Origin: Sphingobacteriales bacterium
GTDB lineage: Bacteria > Bacteroidota > Bacteroidia > Chitinophagales > Chitinophagaceae
DNA length: 64,000 nt
Direction: 5' to 3'
Assembly (NCBI GenBank): GCA_012270485.1
Contig: JAAXIF010000028.1
Span: forward strand, 1 to 64,000
Under the pieces are notes generated by a model. It did no database searches, was not told where the DNA came from, and saw only the letters and a program-made list of their open reading frames with translations. Shown here in pieces: positions 34,379 through 42,730 of the stretch (its first letter is position 1; the number at the start of each line of letters is the position of its first letter). Both the position numbers and the translations under genes were made by a program.

Positions 34379-35247
34379 GCCCAAGTAACCGCTTTAGGAA
34401 CGTATGAGGCGATCTTCGCCTTGATATCCTTTTCCAGTTTGTCTACTGGAGTAGGTTGTTTACCTTGACGTTTGACATAGAAGTATTTCGCATCATCTAG
34501 GAATGAACCTCCACCCCCAGATACTTTAAGTGAAGAGTCAACACCGACTTTGTTGAATGCGAATACGATATCTCCATCCATGTATCTCTTCAGAGACTTA
34601 CCCATATTCAAAACATCTGCCATGGTCTGTGATGCACCACGGTGAGTATTGACTAGGATCTCGGCAGGAACAGTACGACTACGTGTGAGGTTCTGTGCCT
34701 TTGCAACTTCGATATCATTTACTACCCACACGATGTGGATGTTCTTTTTGTCGTAACCTACGTTAGTCAACATACGAGATAGGTTACCTAACTTCTGAAG
34801 ATCTTTTAGAGTTGTATCGAAAACAAGATTAGGTTTACGATCAGGAGCAGCTGCAAGAATACCTGTCATCAATGCTTTTTGTTTACGAGAATCCAGTTCG
34901 AGAACATTGGCGATTATGTCATGTAATGCACCAACATTCTCTGGATTTTTAAGATCAGAAGCAATTGCTTTGATGTCCATACCAGTCTTTGCTTTCACTC
35001 TCTTTTGAATGAGTTTAGACTTTGAGGCAGCGGTCTTGAGTGCATCAACATCCATGACCTTACCTTCGAGTCCAACAAGATTGGATAGGACAAAACCTTT
35101 ACCCGAACCAGCACCACCCGCCATGATAACTACGTTACCAAATTTAGGATATGCTTGACCACCAAACGTAATGAGTTTCTCTAATAGAATCTCACCATGT
35201 TGTTGAAGTTCTCGTTCTTCGAGATAGTGTTGGTTAAAGGTTTTCAT
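34375..35247 (-). CDS. P-loop NTPase / kinase-like protein
   Basis: 290 residues from the chosen ATG (MKTFNQHYLEERELQQHG). Walker A GGAGSGKG (about residues 44-51) follows KFGNVVIMA; MDVDALK and IHIVWVVNDIEVAKAQNLTRSR add zeta-toxin/adenylate-kinase-like features. T4-like marine phages carry this family near head genes, sometimes annotated as a capsid/scaffold-associated protein (by memory). It has a leaderless-type late promoter, so late expression is expected. Substrate unknown. Confidence 0.7.
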   Translation of the reverse strand: MKTFNQHYLEERELQQHGEILLEKLITFGGQAYPKFGNVVIMAGGAGSGKGFVLSNLVGLEGKVMDVDALKTAASKSKLIQKRVKAKTGMDIKAIASDLKNPENVGALHDIIANVLELDSRKQKALMTGILAAAPDRKPNLVFDTTLKDLQKLGNLSRMLTNVGYDKKNIHIVWVVNDIEVAKAQNLTRSRTVPAEILVNTHRGASQTMADVLNMGKSLKRYMDGDIVFAFNKVGVDSSLKVSGGGGSFLDDAKYFYVKRQGKQPTPVDKLEKDIKAKIASYVPKAVTWA

Positions 35248-35252
35248 ATTGT

Positions 35253-35260
35253 TATTTATA
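35253..35260 (-). promoter_or_regulatory. T4-type late promoter box, 5 bases before an ATG
   Basis: Exact TATAAATA on the minus strand reading TATAAATAacaatATG, the third instance of the 5-base spacing. It also encodes the stop of the small upstream gene (GTA TAA ATA). Confidence 0.7.
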
Positions 35261-35411
35261 CAAACAAGCAAAGAATTGCGAGAAGTACGAACCAAATTAC
35301 TACATTCGGACGGAATTCCCAGACTGTTTTAAAGTCTTCGATTGTACCACGTAAAAAATCAACCACGACTTCTTGCGCTTTATTCCAAAGTGATTTTACT
35401 TTGTCTAACAT
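35256..35411 (-). CDS. Small C-terminally anchored membrane protein (51 aa)
   Basis: MLDKVKSLWNKAQEVVVDFL.. then a C-terminal hydrophobic segment VVIWFVLLAILCLFV. Amphipathic helix plus tail anchor. Located between the 203-residue protein and the P-loop gene; the latter's extended reading frame overlaps it but is not the true start. Function unknown. Confidence 0.55.
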   Translation of the reverse strand: MLDKVKSLWNKAQEVVVDFLRGTIEDFKTVWEFRPNVVIWFVLLAILCLFV

Positions 35412-35415
35412 GAGT

Positions 35416-36027
35416 TTACCCCTTTTTTGATTTTACTATTACCTGTGCATTCTCTGGTAGTTTTATTTTGACCTTATCATGCGAATGGTAAAGATAGAAC
35501 TGGACATGAGAGTACTCTTTGAACATTGCTGGCCAAATCGGTCTCCAGTTATCCGTTATTCTATGTGTATTATTTATAGATCTGTCACTTTCTAGAAGTA
35601 AGTCTGTTGCACTCAACAACGTCATATCGAAAATGTTATCAAACCCATACATGTGTACTTCGGTCGCTTTCATATGACCGCAAGCATAATCAACTGCCAT
35701 GTGACCACAATTAAAGTTGGTCGCATTACCAGCATACTCAGGAACTCTTTGCCAGAACCCCCGAATATTCTGCGAATATTTTAGATAAAAGTTTGGTTGG
35801 ATCTCCATCCATTTACGAGGACGTGTACCAAGTACCCAATCATACATGTCAAGTTTGATCCTACCTTCTTGTAGTGCTAACATCATCTTGAAGTCAACCA
35901 TACAAGTTGCATGTACTTCTGATCTTGGTATCTCAAAGGGAGGCATGTTACATACAAGTAACTTACCTTTAGTCCCTCTCTCGAACAGGAAGTTGTGATC
36001 ACCGTTACCTAAAACATTAACTCTCAT
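35416..36027 (-). CDS. Conserved protein of the glycan cluster, possible glycosyltransferase-like fold
   Basis: 203 residues: MRVNVLGNGDHNFLFERGTKGKLLVCNMPPFEIPRSEVHATCMVDFKMML, then CGHMAVDYACGHMKATEVHMYGFDNIFD. The alternating beta/alpha with an early GNG loop recalls sialyltransferase or MptE-like (DUF115) proteins, but the family is not certain. ATGA overlap with the cytidylyltransferase gene. Contains a TATAAATA inside the coding region at 35571. Confidence 0.5.
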   Translation of the reverse strand: MRVNVLGNGDHNFLFERGTKGKLLVCNMPPFEIPRSEVHATCMVDFKMMLALQEGRIKLDMYDWVLGTRPRKWMEIQPNFYLKYSQNIRGFWQRVPEYAGNATNFNCGHMAVDYACGHMKATEVHMYGFDNIFDMTLLSATDLLLESDRSINNTHRITDNWRPIWPAMFKEYSHVQFYLYHSHDKVKIKLPENAQVIVKSKKG

Positions 36028-36440
36028 TCTGTACAGACTCTTTTTCTCAAATCACTCGAACTAAATCGATGATCTCTTTTATTAAAATATAAATCGATAT
36101 CTCTCTTACGACAGATATCTTTCCCAGTAAAATCTCGATCTCGATACTCTTCACCCAGAATACGTACATCGATATTGTACATATTTAGAATATCCTCAAG
36201 ATCTTCTTCCGTACCATACGGAATGATCTCATCGACATATCCTACTGCCTTGAGTTGTGTGTATCTTTCAACTACTGTCTGGATAGGTTTGTTCTTTCCT
36301 TTCCTACCAGACGGATCGACTTGTAATCCGCAAATCAAATAATCACATTGATCCTTTGCATCACGTAACATAGATACATGACCAGCATGTAACAAGTCGA
36401 ATGCAGAACAAGTAAAACCTACTCTACCTCTTTCCGCCAT
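36024..36440 (-). CDS. Cytidylyltransferase family protein (TagD-like)
   Basis: 138 residues from the chosen ATG; the frame opens 8 codons earlier. GFTCSAFDLLHAGHVSMLRDAKDQCDYLICGL contains the HAGH nucleotide motif (HxGH), followed by KPIQTVVERYTQLKAVGYVDEIIPYG and a final RFSSSDLRKR (the 'ISSxxxR' region). It should transfer a nucleotidyl group, typically CMP, to a phospho-alcohol or sugar. The glycan operon setting fits activated-sugar or lipid-precursor synthesis. Confidence 0.75.
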   Translation of the reverse strand: MAERGRVGFTCSAFDLLHAGHVSMLRDAKDQCDYLICGLQVDPSGRKGKNKPIQTVVERYTQLKAVGYVDEIIPYGTEEDLEDILNMYNIDVRILGEEYRDRDFTGKDICRKRDIDLYFNKRDHRFSSSDLRKRVCTE

Positions 36441-36789
36441 GATATTCTGTCGCATGTCCTTCATTAATTAATAACTCATTAATCACGTACTTACCATTAC
36501 CAGACTCGAACAATATCTGACCAAGGATACGTCCGAACTTACCTTTTGCATCGTACTTAGTAGTACGAAGAATTACCTTCGATCCAGAGGGCGCCATCTT
36601 GTTGACGTACTCTTTGGCGGCCAGACCTCGTGCTTTTTCGGCGAGGTCTCTGGTGCGAGTTTCTGGAGTATTGACGCCAGAAAGACGAACACGCTGATCC
36701 CTAAGAATAATATCAAACCCAAGGTCAATATCAAGATCCACAGTGTCACCGTCAACCCATCGCCCAATTGTTGCCGAATACTCATACAT
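36424..36789 (-). CDS. Staphylococcal-nuclease-like (SNase) protein
   Basis: 121 residues. GRWVDGDTVDLDIDLGFDIILRDQRVRLSGVNTPETRTRDLAEKARG holds the VDGDTxxxDID..VRLxGxxTPE core with catalytic Asp, Arg and Glu, and later GKFGRILGQILFE. No signal peptide, so cytoplasmic. Early expression suggests degradation of host nucleic acid or repair. Overlaps its downstream neighbour in another frame. Confidence 0.82.
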   Translation of the reverse strand: MYEYSATIGRWVDGDTVDLDIDLGFDIILRDQRVRLSGVNTPETRTRDLAEKARGLAAKEYVNKMAPSGSKVILRTTKYDAKGKFGRILGQILFESGNGKYVINELLINEGHATEYHGGKR

Positions 36790-36991
36790 ATTTTTCTCCG
36801 AAATGTTCTATGACGATTTCCAGTTTGTCCTCCGCTTCTGCAATCTTGGATACTTGTGTTTCAATCGCTTCAACGATATCAGGATGTTCTCCGATACCGA
36901 CTGAACTATTTAAGTATACTTCTACATTCGCCTTCGCAACTGCGATTTCGCCTTCTAATTTTTTTACTAGTGCTTCCATTAACATGTTCAT
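36782..36991 (-). CDS. Conserved small acidic protein
   Basis: 69 residues, KKLEGEIAVAKANVEVYLNSSVGIGEHPDIVEAIETQVSKIAEAEDKLEIV: matches a small conserved family ('KLEGxIAxAKANIEVYLxxxVGIGEHPD'). Coiled-coil propensity. AGGAG lies 8 bases before the ATG. Function unknown. Confidence 0.62.
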   Translation of the reverse strand: MNMLMEALVKKLEGEIAVAKANVEVYLNSSVGIGEHPDIVEAIETQVSKIAEAEDKLEIVIEHFGEKYV

Positions 36992-37644
36992 TCCATTTTC
37001 TCCTTTATGGTTTCCTTACCTTTCTTACCTGTGTGATGTACTACACAGGGATTTTTTTCAGCTATACCATCTATATAGTCTAACCTTACCGTGTTAAACC
37101 TATGTGGTAAGTCACGTATGATAGACATACGCATAATCTCATTACCACCGATTATACCATAAAGTGTTTCTTGGTCTCCTACAACAGGATTATTAATACA
37201 CGTCTCTGCCCACTGTCTTAGGATATTTGGACTTCCTTCAAAGACAACAACACCAGAGTTGTGCCATCGTCCCATGTTACCACGTCTCTTAGTCCACGGT
37301 CTATCTTCAACCATACCCAACTTACCTTGTTCAGTCCAGTTGAATATAGTATCAATACTATCATCGGTTACTTCACAGTCAGTGTCTAACCAACATACTT
37401 TATCATAACCCATCAAAGATGCATCTAACATTGCACGAGGTTTCTTGAACCATCCCTTCGCTTGACTGAGAACTTGGAATACCTTGACATCTTCTAGTAG
37501 TTCTAAGGATTCCCTCATTGTCTCAGACATACCAAAGTCCGCAACGAGTAATTCAATCTCTGTGTGTTGTCGTAGATTAGTAATAAACCAAGGGAGTTGC
37601 CATTCCGTTACTTCATCACATCCTGTAAGATATACTTTATGCAT
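36988..37644 (-). CDS. Glycosyltransferase-like protein (GT8-type)
   Basis: 218 residues from the ATG inside the preceding gene's stop (MHKVYLTGCDEVTEWQLPWFITNLRQH); the frame extends much further upstream without support. Core KAMLDASLMGYDKVCWLDTDCEVTDDSI has the DTD metal-binding motif, followed by HNSGVVVFEGS..LRQWAE and a closing QETLYGII. It should transfer a sugar from a nucleotide donor. Acceptor unknown: host surface glycan, phage DNA or virion protein. Confidence 0.72.
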   Translation of the reverse strand: MHKVYLTGCDEVTEWQLPWFITNLRQHTEIELLVADFGMSETMRESLELLEDVKVFQVLSQAKGWFKKPRAMLDASLMGYDKVCWLDTDCEVTDDSIDTIFNWTEQGKLGMVEDRPWTKRRGNMGRWHNSGVVVFEGSPNILRQWAETCINNPVVGDQETLYGIIGGNEIMRMSIIRDLPHRFNTVRLDYIDGIAEKNPCVVHHTGKKGKETIKEKME

Positions 37645-38272
37645 CAATGATGTCCACCTTGTTGTGTTTCGCGTAAGTACCCAATTCCTTTTGGATTGTG
37701 GTAAACGAATCATTTGCACTTGCAATCCAAGGATAGTACTCTTGTATGTAGATGTCATCTAAGTTGATAAAAACATCGGTTGGTCTTGCGTTTCTCCTTG
37801 CAAGTTGAACCAACATCTTTGCACCTATAGGTGTGACTCTATATGCATGAGCTCCTGGCAGATATCGTTTACTGGTCAAATCATTAACACCAAACAAAGG
37901 TGGAGTGTTGTATTTACCGTAAGACGGTTCTCCAATATTCATTACATACTTGAATGAGTTTATGGGAATACTATTATGCAGTACCGCATCGTGTTCAAAA
38001 ATGGTAATGTCATGACCTAGTTGAATACAGTGTTTCCATAGAGAGTAGTGCGAATAGAAAGCAGCTGCACAGTTCTGGAATCGACTGTACTTCTCACGTA
38101 TTCCATCGATAGGTAAATCTTCTCTTAGAAACAAGAGTTCAGGATCATCTTTCGGTGTGGTCGCTTCCCATTTCTGGATGTCGTTACCCCACTTCTTACC
38201 AGACTTAATACACCGATCTGCACATTCCACCGATCGTGGATTGTCCATAATAGTAATAACAAAATGACTCAT
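37637..38272 (-). CDS. Glycosyltransferase family 25-like protein
   Basis: 211 residues. SVECADRCIKSGKKWG..., AAAFYSHYSLWKHCIQLGHDITIFEHDAVLH (the SHxxLWxxxIxxG..I.E.DA motif of LPS-type GT25), then PGAHAYRVTPIGAKMLVQLA. Same fold as the neighbouring GT25-like gene, with which it forms an ATGA-coupled pair. Confidence 0.72.
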   Translation of the reverse strand: MSHFVITIMDNPRSVECADRCIKSGKKWGNDIQKWEATTPKDDPELLFLREDLPIDGIREKYSRFQNCAAAFYSHYSLWKHCIQLGHDITIFEHDAVLHNSIPINSFKYVMNIGEPSYGKYNTPPLFGVNDLTSKRYLPGAHAYRVTPIGAKMLVQLARRNARPTDVFINLDDIYIQEYYPWIASANDSFTTIQKELGTYAKHNKVDIIDA

Positions 38273-38982
38273 AATGTTGTAGTCGAAGTGACTCCCTGTA
38301 CTTTAGTATAATATGGATATACGATTCTCAGGTGTAGGAAGTTCTCCCTACAGATGATCGCATCATTGGGCCACATGCCCACTTCTTTGATCTTGTCAAA
38401 CAGTTTTTCTGCGAACTCTGGTTCCATCCAATATGCAGATCCACCAGCAAGTCCTTGTGGTACAGGATCTTCGTCTGGTTCGTTTACTACAGGAACAAAC
38501 TTCAGATTCTTACTCTGAGATGCCCAATCGTGGAACTTAGCAGACCTACGTGTTGCACCTCTTGGATCAGATAACCCAACACAACCTAGTCCTTTACGCA
38601 TCCCAGTAAACTTTCTTGTAAAGTATGCATCACTCTCCAACACGATAGCGGGACGATTGTTTCGTATGATCTCTTCCCAGACTCTCATATGAGATACCGC
38701 ACACGCAATAACCTTTAACTGATTATCTGCACGATACATCTTTTTGTAAACACCAGTCTGTAGATCTAACCCCTCTTCATCGGGTGACATTGGCCAGTTC
38801 CATCTCCAGTCTCTCCAGTCAAAACATAACATGTCCTTGAGATCCTGTTCCATTGTGTCAGGTGTACTTGCACGGAAAACCTTTGCGGTAATATCCGATT
38901 CAGTATTGGCGATACTCTTGGTTAGTCTCCTAACCGCATCTTGTTGTTCACCTTCGACATTAATGATATATGCATCTGTCAT
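38269..38982 (-). CDS. Glycosyltransferase family 25-like protein
   Basis: 237 residues. VIACAVSHMRVWEEIIRNNRPAIVLESDAYFTRKF is the GT25 core (SHxxxWxxI...xIxLEDDA), then GGSAYWMEPEFAEKLFDKI. It pairs with the neighbouring GT25-like gene and with the GroES-like gene (TAATG junction). Donor and acceptor unknown. Confidence 0.75.
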   Translation of the reverse strand: MTDAYIINVEGEQQDAVRRLTKSIANTESDITAKVFRASTPDTMEQDLKDMLCFDWRDWRWNWPMSPDEEGLDLQTGVYKKMYRADNQLKVIACAVSHMRVWEEIIRNNRPAIVLESDAYFTRKFTGMRKGLGCVGLSDPRGATRRSAKFHDWASQSKNLKFVPVVNEPDEDPVPQGLAGGSAYWMEPEFAEKLFDKIKEVGMWPNDAIICRENFLHLRIVYPYYTKVQGVTSTTTL

Positions 38983-39245
38983 TACATTACCAGTTTTATA
39001 TCCTCTACATCAACGACCGCACACTTGACTCCATCAAGTTCTACTGCGAACGCTTTTGTCCAATCACAATAAATCTTCTGTTTAGGTAATAGTCCTGCCT
39101 CTGCGATTGAAACAGAATTTCCTGTCGCAATGATTACAGCGGGTTTATTACCTGTTGCGATATCGTTCTGTAGAATGATACCACCAGCAGATGTTTCTTC
39201 TTTCTTTGCCTCAGAAACTAAGACATTACTTCCTAATACTCTCAT
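38982..39245 (-). CDS. GroES-like co-chaperonin
   Basis: 87 residues: VLGSNVLVSEAKKEETSAGGIILQNDIATGNKPAVIIATG, the GroES barrel with the mobile-loop region KEETSAGGIIL. T4 uses gp31 to replace GroES for folding the large capsid protein; this is the probable counterpart, though here it is a GroES relative in sequence. Embedded in a sugar operon instead of next to head genes. Confidence 0.82.
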   Translation of the reverse strand: MRVLGSNVLVSEAKKEETSAGGIILQNDIATGNKPAVIIATGNSVSIAEAGLLPKQKIYCDWTKAFAVELDGVKCAVVDVEDIKLVM

Positions 39246-39275
39246 TATAACATATTCCTATAAATTTGTAAACCC

Positions 39276-40067
39276 TTATGATGGGTTGTTTAATTTCTCA
39301 CGTCCTACGTGTCTTTCAATCTGCGCTCCACCATAAACACATAAGTGGGACTCACCGTAAGGTTCACTCAGAACTTGATACCATCCCCATTCTGCACACT
39401 TCAATTGTTTCTCATTGAATAACCTATTTACCAATTCAGTATCCCAAAGTTTTCTTGGATGGAATATCAATGGATCCATAAGATTGTATGCCCAGTCTTG
39501 GGTTTTTGCGAGTTCATATCTAGTCTTTTCAGATTGACCGTAATCTGGATGATCCTTCTCATTAGGTTTTGGTGGATAGTAGTGTGGTAGTTCCGCAAAG
39601 ACATCTAGATTTTTATGTCTGCCTGGCCTGCAACCGAATCCTATTGCACAGTTGTCTGCGAGAGACCTTTCCATCCAAGGACGAAAGTCTACCTTTCTAG
39701 ACAACCAACAATCGAATCTTGCACGTATGATTAAATCGTAGTTACAATCAGGATCAACCGCATTCAACAGATAATCATGAATCATGATCTGTTTGTGAGC
39801 ATGTTGAGTTTTATCGTGTAATATTCTGTTGTCTTTGTATCCCTTGCATTTACCAGTGGGATATGGTTCGGTGTCTTGTACAGGGTGATACAGAACTTCA
39901 GGTTCTTCAAAAGTATGATCTACAAATTCTCTGTCTTCTTGTTTGAGATCTTCTCTATCCCAACCAGCGGTGAACAGATCTACATCACCAAAGAAAGTTT
40001 TAAAGTTCTCTAGATTCTTTCTCCATTCACCTCTCAGTAATCCACTCGCTAGTACTGCAACCTTCAT
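39276..40067 (-). CDS. Glycan-cluster protein, probable glycosyltransferase-like
   Basis: 263 residues from the ATG coupled by ATGA to the upstream gene (MKVAVLASGLLRGEWRKNLENFKTFFGDVDLFTAGWDRED). NYDLIIRARFDCWL and the C-terminal CVYGGAQIERHVGREKLNN look like a sugar-transfer or polysaccharide-type protein, but no decisive metal motif is seen. Family not identified with certainty. Confidence 0.55.
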   Translation of the reverse strand: MKVAVLASGLLRGEWRKNLENFKTFFGDVDLFTAGWDREDLKQEDREFVDHTFEEPEVLYHPVQDTEPYPTGKCKGYKDNRILHDKTQHAHKQIMIHDYLLNAVDPDCNYDLIIRARFDCWLSRKVDFRPWMERSLADNCAIGFGCRPGRHKNLDVFAELPHYYPPKPNEKDHPDYGQSEKTRYELAKTQDWAYNLMDPLIFHPRKLWDTELVNRLFNEKQLKCAEWGWYQVLSEPYGESHLCVYGGAQIERHVGREKLNNPS

Positions 40068-40732
40068 TGACTTTCCTCGAAGACCTTGACATCTTCGGGA
40101 GTTCCCCAACAGTGCCACTTATCAACCAACAGTGTCTTCACACGATGACCTTGTTCGATGATATCATTATATAAAGGTGCGGTGTAATACTCACCCCTTG
40201 TTTTCTTTTCTAGTTCTAGTGCGTTCTCTATTGTGTCTAAGAATAACCCAGTTCTACTGAACCAATAATGTCCAGTGTTCGCCCAAGGTGAGATAACTTC
40301 TTTCTCTCTTATTTCCAAAACATGACCATCGTCATCTAGTCTACAATAACTATGGGCGGGATTGTCTTTGACTATGGTAAACGTACCCGACACACTATGA
40401 TCCCACCGTGCATGATCGAACTCAATAACAGAATCACACTCAACAAATACAACTGGTTCATCTGGATCACAACGTAACGCACCTATCATACAAGTGACAG
40501 CTGCACCCTCAGTGTATCCATCGATAAACACAAACTCTACATCGAAGTCGAGTTCACGTATATATTTCTCGTGATCCTTTTGCATCACAACTACTGGTTT
40601 ACCGTAACGTAACCAAGGACGGATCGCCCTCTCCCACATAGGAATACCGTCAACCAGAATAAATGGTTTGGGTAAATCATGTGAGTCTTGGAAACGTGAA
40701 CCTCGACCAGCTGCGGTCATTACTACTTGCAT
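40064..40732 (-). CDS. Sugar-1-phosphate nucleotidyltransferase
   Basis: 222 residues. N-terminal VVMTAAGRGSRF..PKPFILVDGIPMWERAI is the GxGxR...PK signature; TEGAAVTCMIGALRC and VFVECDSVIEFD continue the NTP_transferase fold. It makes an activated sugar (e.g. UDP/GDP/CDP-sugar) for the glycosyltransferases next to it. The product is not determined by sequence. Confidence 0.82.
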   Translation of the reverse strand: MQVVMTAAGRGSRFQDSHDLPKPFILVDGIPMWERAIRPWLRYGKPVVVMQKDHEKYIRELDFDVEFVFIDGYTEGAAVTCMIGALRCDPDEPVVFVECDSVIEFDHARWDHSVSGTFTIVKDNPAHSYCRLDDDGHVLEIREKEVISPWANTGHYWFSRTGLFLDTIENALELEKKTRGEYYTAPLYNDIIEQGHRVKTLLVDKWHCWGTPEDVKVFEESQ

Positions 40733-41052
40733 TCTACTACCTGTTTATCATTGGGGGCGGATGGTGTTTTGACAACAACACATTCACTGTATTCTAACCA
40801 TTCACCTTCATTCACTACATACGGTTCAAACACAAAGAAGTCTCCTTCCTTGTAAGTGACACCATTTACAATACAGGAACCACGAGTCAATAGATTGTAT
40901 TCTGTTGCGACACGTTGGAAATGCATATCAGGAAATGGGCCTTTCGACCACTTCATATATGCGACTTCAAAGTCTGTTGTCTTTAGAATAGATTCATCGA
41001 AGTTACCGATAAACCAACCACGGACACAGTCATCTATGTTCTTAACCTTCAT
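40723..41052 (-). CDS. Cupin-fold small protein
   Basis: 109 residues: MHFQRVATEYNLLTRGSCIVNGVTYKEGDFFVFEPYVVNEGEW is a cupin pattern (hairpin 'GxxxxNGxxYxxGDxFxxxP'). It could bind metal and small acids, or isomerise/epimerise a sugar. It overlaps the RuBisCO-like gene by 11 bases and the nucleotidyltransferase by 10, so it is an integral part of that unit. Confidence 0.72.
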   Translation of the reverse strand: MKVKNIDDCVRGWFIGNFDESILKTTDFEVAYMKWSKGPFPDMHFQRVATEYNLLTRGSCIVNGVTYKEGDFFVFEPYVVNEGEWLEYSECVVVKTPSAPNDKQVVECK

Positions 41053-42106
41053 CTAGACTGTCTCGCATTTCCTTGACTTTCTCGTAGATAGAATCTCCTG
41101 TGTGTAACCAACCACCGACATTCGCCAACCAGTCGTTACCAATCATACCACGGATCTCACGTGCGGTATCTGGATTCATACCACATGACAGACACGCAAC
41201 ACGATCATTGTCAATACACATTTGAATCGCTTGCATTGTCTCTTCTTCGGATTCACCTTCTGGATAATAACCACCCAACATACCTACGTGAATAGTATCG
41301 ATACCAGACATGATACCTAACTTGACCAGAACGGGCCAAGAGATAGAGAATCGATTACGAGGATCTGTAAGAATACGAATACCAGATCTCTGATAGTGAG
41401 TTACTAGTTGAGCTGCATGTGAACTAGTGTATGCACCTAACCCAGACCAGAAGTTGATGTGACATCCTTCTGCACCGTGTTCTTTTAGAATGCAAAGATT
41501 GTCCACCAGTTCCAACGGATCAGCATTGATACAATAACAGTAGACACCCTTCCATTCTTTCTCTTGGATCATAGACTGTATTACTGTTGCACGTTGTTCA
41601 AGTGGTAGATAGTTTTGGTTTGCCATGATCTCATCTTCTTTGATGAAGTCTGCGCCCCCATCTATCATCTGTTCAACGATAGTCTTCAACTGTTCCATAG
41701 TCAAACCAGACTTAGGTTTAACGATCGCACCAAAGAGTGGACGATTCTCTGCACCGACTCTTTCCTTAAATGCTTTCATACCTAGAACTGGTTCGTTCAT
41801 GTATGGTAGTCCTTCGATATCGATTACTCGACACTCTTCGACATTACCAATATCTGATTGTCCACCTTGAATGATACACAATAACTGTGAGATATTGGGC
41901 CATACAAATGCATCAAGTGGAAACTTGATCTTTACAATGTTGTCCTCAATCGATTCAACAACAGCCGCAAACTCTTGGATGTTATCTGACATCTCGATCT
42001 CTGATCGAACATTTGGATTACCGATACTTTGACCAACTGCAATCTCATGTGCAGCTTTCTCCATATCGTCACTCTTTACCTCATATGTTACTGTGTAATA
42101 TTCCAT
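41042..42106 (-). CDS. RuBisCO-like protein (form IV-type)
   Basis: 354 residues from the ATG fused to the previous stop (TGATG). FGAIVKPKSGLT (K130, K132) matches the GTIIKPKxGL motif; GGADFIKEDEIM (K156, D158, E159) equals the carbamylated-Lys/metal-binding segment GGLDFTKDDE; INADPLE..; ISWPVLVKLGIMSGIDTIHVGMLGG matches the C-terminal barrel segment. The loop-6 lysine of true RuBisCO is replaced (GGYYPEGE), so CO2 fixation is not expected. Known RuBisCO-like proteins act on sugar phosphates as enolases/isomerases/decarboxylases. Neighbours (cupin, nucleotidyltransferase, glycosyltransferases) suggest sugar chemistry. Read from an early promoter. Confidence 0.85.
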   Translation of the reverse strand: MEYYTVTYEVKSDDMEKAAHEIAVGQSIGNPNVRSEIEMSDNIQEFAAVVESIEDNIVKIKFPLDAFVWPNISQLLCIIQGGQSDIGNVEECRVIDIEGLPYMNEPVLGMKAFKERVGAENRPLFGAIVKPKSGLTMEQLKTIVEQMIDGGADFIKEDEIMANQNYLPLEQRATVIQSMIQEKEWKGVYCYCINADPLELVDNLCILKEHGAEGCHINFWSGLGAYTSSHAAQLVTHYQRSGIRILTDPRNRFSISWPVLVKLGIMSGIDTIHVGMLGGYYPEGESEEETMQAIQMCIDNDRVACLSCGMNPDTAREIRGMIGNDWLANVGGWLHTGDSIYEKVKEMRDSLDEG

Positions 42107-42696
42107 CACAACTCCCAACTAATTGATGGTCGCGTATCACCTTTACCGTTCCAATGAACCTTGCAACCACATTCTTCTATTATGGGGATAATCTCTTTTA
42201 GATTTTTTACCCCTTGTTTTTGTCCGTCAAAACAGAAAACAGATTCGGTTTGTATCTCTGGTGGATAACAAACCCAAGAACCTTCCCTCAATAATCCTTC
42301 GGGTTGATTCTCTAGAACCTCTTCTGCACCATACTTTTTAACTACTTCGAGTACTGCGCCTTCTTGACCGTCCTCTTCTGCCCATTGCGCTTCTTCGTAC
42401 TCTTCAAAGAACTCATCATGATCTACGTCTTCACCGAAGAACTGCATGAACTCTTCATCTAAATCGTACTGACAATCTTGTGAATGATTGAACAATACCT
42501 TACTTAAATCTACTTCCTCATACTCAATCTTGTTACCGTCTTTGTCCTCACGAATCAAATATCCATCTTCATCATACTGCGGATCAAAGTAATCAGGTAC
42601 ATCCATCCACGCACACGACTGACAACAATAATGATTCCAACCTACATACCAACCTTCTTCACGCAACCGTTGTTGCATCTTACGAAAACCGTTCAT
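42106..42696 (-). CDS. Acidic protein, DUF6891-like
   Basis: 196 residues, very acidic middle (DEEFMQFFGEDVDHDEFFEEYEEAQWAEEDGQEG). N-terminal WYVGWNHYCCQSCAWMDVPDYF and C-terminal KVHWNGKGDTRPSISWEL match what I recall of DUF6891 (CCQxCGW ... W.G....RI). Begins the unit right after an early promoter and overlaps the RuBisCO-like gene start. Function unknown. Confidence 0.6.
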   Translation of the reverse strand: MNGFRKMQQRLREEGWYVGWNHYCCQSCAWMDVPDYFDPQYDEDGYLIREDKDGNKIEYEEVDLSKVLFNHSQDCQYDLDEEFMQFFGEDVDHDEFFEEYEEAQWAEEDGQEGAVLEVVKKYGAEEVLENQPEGLLREGSWVCYPPEIQTESVFCFDGQKQGVKNLKEIIPIIEECGCKVHWNGKGDTRPSISWEL

Positions 42697-42730
42697 TACG
42701 AAATACTCTTATTCAAGTTATAGAACTCGT

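Noticed and set aside
35248-35295. Longer start for the P-loop protein (16 extra residues)
   Set aside because: The extension lies over the late promoter and the small membrane gene; the ATG at 35247 with the leaderless-type box is the better start.
35571-35578. TATAAATA inside the 203-residue glycan-cluster protein
   Set aside because: It is deep in coding sequence with no start nearby; not called as a promoter.
37645-37758. Longer N-terminus of the GT8-like protein at 36988
   Set aside because: It overlaps the upstream GT25-like gene by 122 bases in another frame with no conserved features; the ATG in the upstream stop fits the operon style.
39230-39270. Sigma-70-like TTTACA-17-TATAAT before the GroES-like gene
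   Set aside because: The -10 overlaps the GroES start codon, so a transcript from it could not carry that start; no other gene begins right after.
41042-42106. True carbon-fixing RuBisCO
   Set aside because: The loop-6 lysine and the usual His-Arg motif are not kept and the protein is ~100 residues short, so only the RuBisCO-like (form IV) reading is supported.
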